Shown here: in pieces, positions 57,778 to 64,000 of the stretch
How positions within the stretch are numbered: position 1 is the stretch's first letter
Layout: every line of letters begins with the position of its first letter
Assembly: GCA_964036665.1 (NCBI GenBank)
Contig: OZ038532.1
Span: 21,789,037-21,853,036, forward strand
DNA length: 64,000 nt
Direction: 5' to 3'
From: Gordius sp. MW1
Taxonomy: Eukaryota > Nematomorpha > Gordioida > Gordea > Gordiidae
Made by a program: the position numbers and the translations under genes
Notes under the pieces: model-generated
Databases searched by the model: none
Told to the model about the DNA's origin: nothing
Seen by the model: only the letters and a program-made list of their open reading frames with translations

Positions 57778-58158
57778 TCACTTGTATTGGCAAAGTCTTT
57801 TGGGCCAATGGACATGTCTGCCACTGCGAGTGGTTTTGACTGGTTGTTGTTCCTGCTCTGGTTCTTGTGAAATAGGTTTCTTGAGGGAGGTTTCGTGATT
57901 ATGTACCGGTTTCTTGCTTTCTACATGAGCGGGCTTCAATCGGTCGATTGATATGGAGTCCTTTTTTCCATTTTTCTCGATTATAAAGTACTTTGGTCTA
58001 CGAAGTAAGACTTTGAAGGGCCCATCGTAGGGTGGGGTGAGTGGTTTGCGTACTGTATCATTTCTGACAAACACTTGCTGTGTTTCCCACAGGTATCGAT
58101 TTACCTGTTCTTTTGTTTCTCCATGGTGGTGTGGCACGGGGTACGGCGACGCCATCAT
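57778..58158 (-). pseudogene. Ty3/gypsy Pol C-terminal (GPF/Y) region
   Basis: QVNRYLWETQQVFVRNDTVR, then PYDGPFKVLLRRPKYFII and SIDRLKPAH form the GPF/Y module that follows integrase in Ty3/gypsy. It is in a different frame from the integrase core that ends at 58162, so a frameshift separates them. Confidence 0.8.
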
Positions 58159-58161
58159 CGC

Positions 58162-59028
58162 TTAGGTCAACTTCTCGACGAATTGATGTACTTGTTCTGC
58201 TGATTGTTGCGTTGTTTCTTGTGAGAAATAATCTCCTGGGAAACATAAGTTAGTCCCGTATAGCATTTCCGCCGGTGTGCGACCAATGTCTTCCTTGATG
58301 GTTGTGCGGATACCTAATAGGACAAAGGGCAGAACTTCACTCCATTTTGTGTTTCCTGAGGCTTTTAACGAAGCCTTTGACTGCCTGTGGAAACGTTCGA
58401 CTACCCCGTTCGCGGACGGGTGGTAAGCTGTAGTTTTGATGTGTTCGCATCCTAAAATATTCGCGAACTCTCTAAAAAGCTGTGACTGAAACTGGGATCC
58501 CCTATCTGTGGTAACTGTACTCGAAACCCCATAATTTGCCACCCAGTTCTTGATAAATTTGTCCGCGATAACTTCGGCGGATGTTTCTTTAAGTGGTATG
58601 GCCATGGGCCATCTCGAGAAACGGTCAACTGCCGTTAGCATGTGAGTGAACCCGTTGGAGGGTGGTAGTGGTCCTACTACATCCAAGTGGACATGAGCGA
58701 ATCTGGCATCGGGTTGTTTAAAAGTACCTGGTTTCGTAATGGTGTGTCGGTGTACTTTACAACGTTGACATCTTAGGCATGTTCTTGCCCAGTTAGTGAC
58801 GTCCTTGTTGATAGATGGCCAGACTACGCGACTAGTGATGAGCTTTAGGGTGGATCGAACTCCTGGGTGTGATAACGAGTGAAAATGGTCAAAAACTGTT
58901 CTCCTCAGTGCGTCAGGTATGACCGGTCGAGGTTTAGTAGTCGACAAATCGCAAAGGATTTTGTTATCTGACCCTGGGATGGGTAATACTTGTAGTTTTA
59001 GTGAAGTAGTATCTTCTAAACCTTCCAA
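58162..59028 (-). pseudogene. Ty3/gypsy integrase core
   Basis: The zinc-binding H..H..C..C (HFHSLSHPGVRST ... CLRCQRC) and catalytic residues in HLDVVGPLP, VTTDRGSQFQSQL and NGVVERFHRQSK are all present. The frame is the same as the RT/RNase H segment but one stop codon at 59062-59064 separates them. Confidence 0.88.
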
Positions 59029-59061
59029 AGACTTGTCGTTTTTCTTGCTAATGTCGTCTAA

Positions 59062-60285
59062 TTATGGCATTTTTGGAAGATTTACCGCGTCTACTCCTAT
59101 CCGAGATAGAGCATCTGCTACTGTGTTTCCTTCGCCTTTAATGAAGCGAATGTCAGTGGTATATTGTGAGATTAGGTCGAGCTGTCGTATCTCTCTCGGA
59201 GAGTACTTATCAGGCTTAGCGTCAAAGGCGTATGTGAGTGGTTTGTGGTCGGTGTACACGGTAAATATTCGGCCTTCCAGGATGTGTCGAAAATGCTTGA
59301 TTGCTAGGTAAATGGCGAGAAGCTCACGACCAAATGTACTGTATCGTGATTGTGTTGGCTGAGGTTTAGTAGAGAAAAACGCTATTGGTGTAGTCTCTCC
59401 GGCCATTGTTTGTTGTAATACCGCACCGACTGCTGAATTAGAGGCGTCTGTTGTTAGTGTAATTTGGGTTTCTGGACTGGGATTCAAAAAATTTAGCTTG
59501 GTAAAATTGATTAGAGCGGATTTTGCTGTGTCGAAAGCTTCTTCCTGAAGTTTGTTGAACGCTATAGATTTTTGCGGATTCTTTAGTATGTCTGTCAACG
59601 GATTTAGGGTTTTAGCAATATTGGGCAGAAATCTTCGATAGAAGTTGATCATGCCTAAATATCTTCGGAGTTGTTTACATGAAACTGGCGTTGCAAAGTT
59701 TTTAATAGCCTCAATCTTCTCTGGTAAAGGAATAATACCTACGGCCGAAACTTTGTGACCCAGGAACTCTAATTCTCGCACTCCAAATTGACATTTTGCA
59801 GGGTTGATCCTGAGGTCGTACTTTTGGAGTCGTTGCAAGACGGTCTTTAGATGTACCTCGTGTTCCTCTTCTGAGCCGCTTGCTATTAGTACACCGTCAA
59901 TGTACGCGTAGGCGTAATTCAGTCCTCGCAAAACTTCGTCTATGAATCTTTGGAACGTTTGGGCTGCATTTTTTAGACCAAACGGCATCCTCGTGAATTC
60001 GTAAAGATCGAATGGTGTCGTCACGGCTGTTTTACAGATGTCGTCCGGCGCTACCGGTATGTGATGGTAGGCTCTAACTAAATCCAGCTTGGAAAAAATT
60101 GCTTTTCCGTGAAGGTTAGCTGTGAAGTCGTGAATGTGAGGAATTGGGTACATGTCTGGTACGGTGACTTTGTTCAAGGCTCTATAATCTCCACACGGAC
60201 GCCAGTCACCTGATTTTTTAGCAGCCAAATGTATTGGTGCCGCCCAGTTGCTTTTAGATTTCCTTATGATTCCCCGTTCCAACAT
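59062..60285 (-). pseudogene. Ty3/gypsy reverse transcriptase and RNase H
   Basis: Motifs in order: [52 protein letters not shown], then the catalytic box reads YIDGVLIAS where YxDD is expected, so one catalytic Asp is replaced by Gly. RNase H follows ([43 protein letters not shown]). Stops bound the segment. The Asp loss alone should abolish activity. Confidence 0.9.
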
Positions 60286-60422
60286 ATATTCAAATTCTTT
60301 CTTAGCAACATTAAGTTTTTCAGCAGTAAGTCGCCTTGGACGTGCGTATTGTGCCGGCCCTTTTGTTGCTATGTGGTGAAAGATGTCGTTGGTTGAAATT
60401 TATTGGGTGAAATTTAAAGGAG

Positions 60423-60942
60423 TTAGGAAGCTGGAAAGTTGTTGATCACAGATTCCAACTTAGAGTCCTGACTCGAGAGAGCTATGCGGATTCCTAACGT
60501 TTGATGATGGGTGGAAATTCTTTTTGAAGTTACGTGAGTCAGACCATCAATTAATCGCTGGTTTTTGACATCTACGATGATGTTGTATTGGTGCAAGAGG
60601 TCGGCTCCAATGATAGGGGTGTGTACCTCGGCGATCAAAAATAACCACTGTATTGGGCGTCTCAGACCTAGATTGATGGACAACATCTTTTGTCCATAGG
60701 TAGAGATATTGCTATTATTGGCCGCCTGCAATACTGGACCATTTGGTACCTTAGGTGAATTGACGGGTCTTGGAATGATGGACACCAGCTCCTGTATCAA
60801 TCAGAAATTTATGTCCTGACGTACGATCAATGATGTAGAATAGGCGGCTTGGTTTATGACCGTTTCCGGAAGTCGCCTGAATGAAAAGGTCAGTTAGTTT
60901 TTTGACTGGGAGTTTGAGGTAAATGCACATGGTTGTGTGCAT
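60423..60942 (-). pseudogene. Ty3/gypsy protease region
   Basis: RLFYIIDRTSGHKFLIDTGA carries the D-T-G-A active site, and IIGADLLHQYNIIVDVKNQR is the usual C-terminal part, but the two lie in different frames. Confidence 0.8.
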
Positions 60943-61713
60943 TTTTGAGCGTTACCCTTGAACTTGTGCGGAAACCAACAAATTTCTTCCCGACGGTGTC
61001 TTGATGTTGACCATGATCGGATCTCCAAACCTTTTTACTTTGTGGTGGCTGATTGACCAGCTGGTTTACTTTCAATTCCAACTGTGCGACCATTTTTACC
61101 AGTTCCTGGACTTCGTTTGTTTGGCTCATTTGAGGGCTTGCTATGGAAGCTACGCTGTTGGCCGTATATGTCTCGTACTTTTGTCTGCCACCTCAGCCAA
61201 ATGTGCCAGAGACTTTTCTTCTCCTACGCATGTTAAGATACCTGTTACCTCCCTTGGAAGTTTTTGTGCCGAAAGGGTTTTTAGATTTTATCACTCATTT
61301 GATGTTCCCCGACAAGGCTCTTCAAATGCCTAAGCAATTGGGACGGTGTTTTGTCTCCCAAATATATGTCCTTGAACAGCTTGTCTATTCTTTGCTTCAC
61401 TCTCACCCATTCTTTTGATTAAGGCTTGCTTTAACACCTCATAACGGTTTTCATCTGGGATGTTAAGTATAAGATCGGCCACTTCGGCTATCTCAACCGG
61501 GAGAGATTCTAAAAGGTAAGCATACTTGACTCTTTGTGATGTGATTTTCCTAGTGGAAAATATTGCGTCGACCTGAGCTATCCAGATTTGGATGTTTCTG
61601 AGGTGAAGTAGGTAGCTTGATGTATACTGGTGATGTGTTTGCCGTGGTGGGAGTGTTGGATGCTGTCTCATTGTAGAGAGTTGAATTGTCAGACGATTGT
61701 GTATCCATATCAC
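60890..61713 (-). pseudogene. Ty3/gypsy gag remnant
   Basis: Pieces such as NIQIWIAQVDAIFSTRKIT, LESLPVEIAEVADLIL and LKQALIKRMGESE match the gag core of this group, followed by NEVQELVKMVAQLELKVNQL. At least two frame changes occur. The start near 61710 lies just downstream of the 5' LTR. Confidence 0.75.
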
Positions 61714-61745
61714 GTCGGACGGTCACCAATGTGGTATTTAATTCA

Positions 61746-61931
61746 CCACTTTAGTAATGTTTAAACTATTGAGTTAGGAGAGTATGAATTTATTATAACA
61801 ACAGGGAATCAAACAAACATATAAGCGAAACGCGGGCGAACGTTAATAATATGAACCGAGGAAATTGGAGGAAGATAAAAAACATATGTGTTTTGTCGAC
61901 TTGCTACATTCTCAATGTTCATGTCGCTACA
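61746..61931 (-). repeat. 5' LTR of the Ty3/gypsy copy
   Basis: Partner of 57525-57709. The LTR may extend a little further to 'accaca' before the primer-binding region near 61725, which the 3' copy lacks because of the inverted joint. Confidence 0.88.
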
Positions 61932-61935
61932 AAAC

Positions 61936-62580
61936 TAATCGTTAAATACAGAAAGGAGTCCTATACAATGTGAAGTTTACAATAACGAAAGAACACGTTT
62001 GTAATATACCACATCACTGCCCTTCACTAGTAACCTTGCAAATGAATAATTAATATATATACATATTACTCGGGTAAAAACAACTTATCAAATGACTGCA
62101 TTGATATTGTTGATGTTGACCAAACAAACCTTAATAAGGACCAAAGTATTTTTGATACCAAAGGTTTTTTTATTTTATATTAGGTATGTCATATGTGTGA
62201 TGCTTCATCTATCTTAATGGATACTTCTAACACAAATATTACATCTACAGATAGTAAAATATAATATTTATAAATTTTAAAATAATTTTTTATATAATCA
62301 AGATATTATGGTAAAATCACAGATGGGAAAAGACTCATGTATAACGGTTATCTATATAGACAGGAAAAAAGTTTTCTTGGAGACACAATATTTTGTTTGT
62401 CATCTAACTCAGTGTGGTGGTAAACTAAAGATCAAAAATACACTTAAAGAAATATATTCAGCAATTTAAAATTCCATTACAAGAACAATGAGCTTATTCC
62501 TTCATTATTTTTGCAAAATATTTCTTCGTACATGAAGTATAAGAGACCCATATCTCAATGTTAATACCTGATCCTAATTT
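61936..62580. other. AT-rich gap without recognised features
   Basis: Nothing recognised between the 5' LTR and the repeat array beginning at 62585. Confidence 0.35.
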
Positions 62581-62584
62581 TACA

Positions 62585-63735
62585 ATTATAAATGAATATT
62601 CTTGTTTCAATAAACTTTTATTCTGATATTAGAATATTTAGACATCAACAGAGACTAAAAATGTAATTCATAAAAATAATGAACAACGAGTTCAGAATTG
62701 CAACAGGACTCCGCCTAGGATGTGATATAGTTGTCTCTCATCAATGCAACTTATCTGGCTCATCCGTTGGTACAAAAGGTCACCACGACCTGCATTGCAA
62801 ATTTAATAAGGCCAGATTTCTACGGCATACATCTGTTAATGCTCTTCTACAGAAGACATTTTAAAAGGCGGGCTTTCCCTCCTGAGCCCAATGGTCTTTG
62901 CCTTAGCGACAAGAAGAGACCTGATGGACAGACCTTCATCCCATGGGCAAAAGGGCTATGCCTAGCTTGGGACCACACTTGTCCGGACGCCTTTGCTCCC
63001 TAAAACCAAAACAAAGACCCCCTTGTTGATTCTGAAAGATTAAAGTCCGCTAAATACGCAGAACTTATTTCAACACTGCTTTTCTCCCCTATAGTTACCA
63101 CTACCCTTACAACAATAGGTCCTAAAACCCAAGCCCTTCTGAGAATTGGGACGCCGTATAGCTGCCAATACCCTTGACAAGGGGAACTTTTTTCATTAAA
63201 CAGAAAATCGGAATTATTATTTGTTATTTCAACGCTATCGCAATTTTCAAATGTTTACCTCGCATATGATTTTTTTAGTTTTTTATAGTTTCATTTAATA
63301 AAAAATGCCTATTAAAAAAAATAATGTTATTATTTCAATTATAAATGAATATTCTTGTTTCAATAAACTTCAAATCTGATATTAGATTATTTAGACATCA
63401 ACAGAGACTAAAAATGTAATTTATAAAAATAATGTTATGTATTGTTTAAAATTTATCCATAAAAACAGATATACAATGTTAAGTATTGAGTCAATTATAA
63501 ATAAATATTCTCGTTTAAAACAAAACAATCAATCAGCTTCATATTAGAATTCCTTTTATTAGAATTTTTAGACATTAACAGAGACTGAAAATGTAATATC
63601 ATAGAAATAATGTTGAATATTGTTTCAATTATAAATGAATATTCTTGTTTGAAACAAAACAATCGATCAACTTCATATTACAATTCCTTTTATTGGAATA
63701 TTTAGACAAGAATATTCTTGTTTTCATATTAAAAC
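62585..63735. repeat. Interrupted array of ~110-140-bp repeats
   Basis: The unit 'aattataaatgaatattctt', 'gtttcaataaac', 'tctgatattagaatatttag' and 'acatcaacagagactaaaaa' 'tgtaat' occurs at about 62585, 63336, 63490 and 63620. The first and second units are separated by the retrotransposon fragment 62680-63310. Confidence 0.7.
62680..63180 (+). pseudogene. Fragment of the R2-like non-LTR element (C-terminal part)
   Basis: Reads EFRIATGLRLGCDI, a decayed zinc-binding region (DLHCKFNKARFLRHTSVNAL), then KKRPDGQTFIPWAKGLCLAW followed by DHTCPDAFAP, homologous to the CCHC/endonuclease region at 43657-45705 but with frameshifts and stops. It appears inserted inside the repeat array, between 'aaaaataatg' and a second 'aaaaataatg' near 63324. 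Confidence 0.8.
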
Positions 63736-63889
63736 AATCTTGGAATGTAATTTAATTTTATAAAAATATTGTTAGTTTGTTTGAAATCGATCCATATCAA
63801 AATATTTAATATATGATGAGGATGAAATTTGATGATTTGTGACGGAATTCGATGCTATTTCTGTGCTATTTTGACACGTTCCCGGTTAT

Positions 63890-64000
63890 AACAAAAAGAA
63901 ACACATTCTATGTAATACACCGGTTGTTATCATAAAAATGGAGGAAAATTCGAAACACATTTTACCATATGGAACATATGACATGAGCAGTCTATCTAGT
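63890..64000. repeat. Dispersed repeat ending 'atgagcagtctat', second copy
   Basis: Matches 48112-48215 and runs off the window. Confidence 0.55.

Larger units (their letters stand above)
57423..61931 (-). mobile_element. LTR-bounded Ty3/gypsy retrotransposon, disabled
   Basis: LTRs of about 185 bp match at 57525-57709 (3' LTR) and 61746-61931 (5' LTR). Each starts TGTAGCGACATGAACATTG on the minus strand. A purine-rich tract (TAGGGGGAGAATATC) precedes the 3' LTR, and 'ttggtgaccgtccgacg' next to the 5' LTR is a plausible primer-binding region. An inverted partial LTR (57423-57524) abuts the 3' LTR. The 4-bp aaac at 57419-57422 and 61932-61935 may be the target duplication around the whole. 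Gag, protease, RT/RNase H and integrase lie in order but are broken by stops and frameshifts. Confidence 0.92.

Noticed and set aside
58919-59311. Plus-strand ORF of 130 codons
   Set aside because: Antisense shadow of the Ty3/gypsy RNase H and integrase.

Overview
The window is nuclear DNA from an animal. It is very AT-rich, its genes are split by many spliceosomal introns (GT-AG, commonly only 34-48 nt), and most of the sequence is transposon debris. The single-copy genes are conserved metazoan ones. The mix of hAT, Helitron, Ty3/gypsy and restriction-like-endonuclease (R2-like) non-LTR elements fits an invertebrate, with an arthropod such as a copepod or mite as my best guess. I cannot name the species.

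Layout. 1-7 kb: a tandem segmental duplication beside a small His-rich secreted-type gene (-), GC-rich hAT MITEs, a satellite-bearing repeat, and a Met/Gly-rich secreted-type gene (+). 7.07-10.16 kb: a complete autonomous hAT transposon with an 8-bp target duplication and a seven-exon, 808-codon transposase that I can splice without a stop. 12.3 kb: a tiny secreted-peptide gene. 12.87-14.41 kb: a complete non-autonomous Helitron. 16.1-16.8 kb: a two-exon gene for a lone BTB domain (-). 18.8-22.6 kb: gamma-tubulin (11 exons, +). 23.6-28.2 kb: Helitron helicase and retroelement debris. 29.5-40.8 kb: CSE1L/exportin-2 (21 exons, +), whose introns are full of MITEs and one 2.6-kb satellite-bearing repeat. 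41.0-47.4 kb: a kelch-like gene (-) convergent with CSE1L, in which BACK and six Kelch blades are found but no BTB exon; one intron hosts a 5'-truncated non-LTR element. 49.7-50.5 kb: RRP15 (-). 51-53.6 kb: a ruined Ty3/gypsy copy. 54-56.4 kb: nested MITEs. 57.4-61.9 kb: an LTR-bounded Ty3/gypsy copy, disabled, with an unusual inverted partial LTR at its 3' end. 62.6-64 kb: a second fragment of the non-LTR family inside a repeat array.

The host genes are housekeeping: gamma-tubulin nucleates microtubules, CSE1L recycles importin-alpha, RRP15 acts in 60S ribosome maturation, and the BTB/BACK/Kelch proteins are typical of cullin-3 adaptor families. They show no common pathway. I see no CRISPR array, operon, rRNA gene or intact tRNA gene. 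The strongest points for follow-up are the apparently intact hAT and its MITE cloud (several copies with near-perfect 8-bp target duplications), the inverted LTR inside the Ty3 target duplication, the satellite plus tRNA-like composite repeat, and the BTB domain found apart from BACK-Kelch. All splice structures were deduced by reading splice sites and checking that phases join; no transcript data were available.
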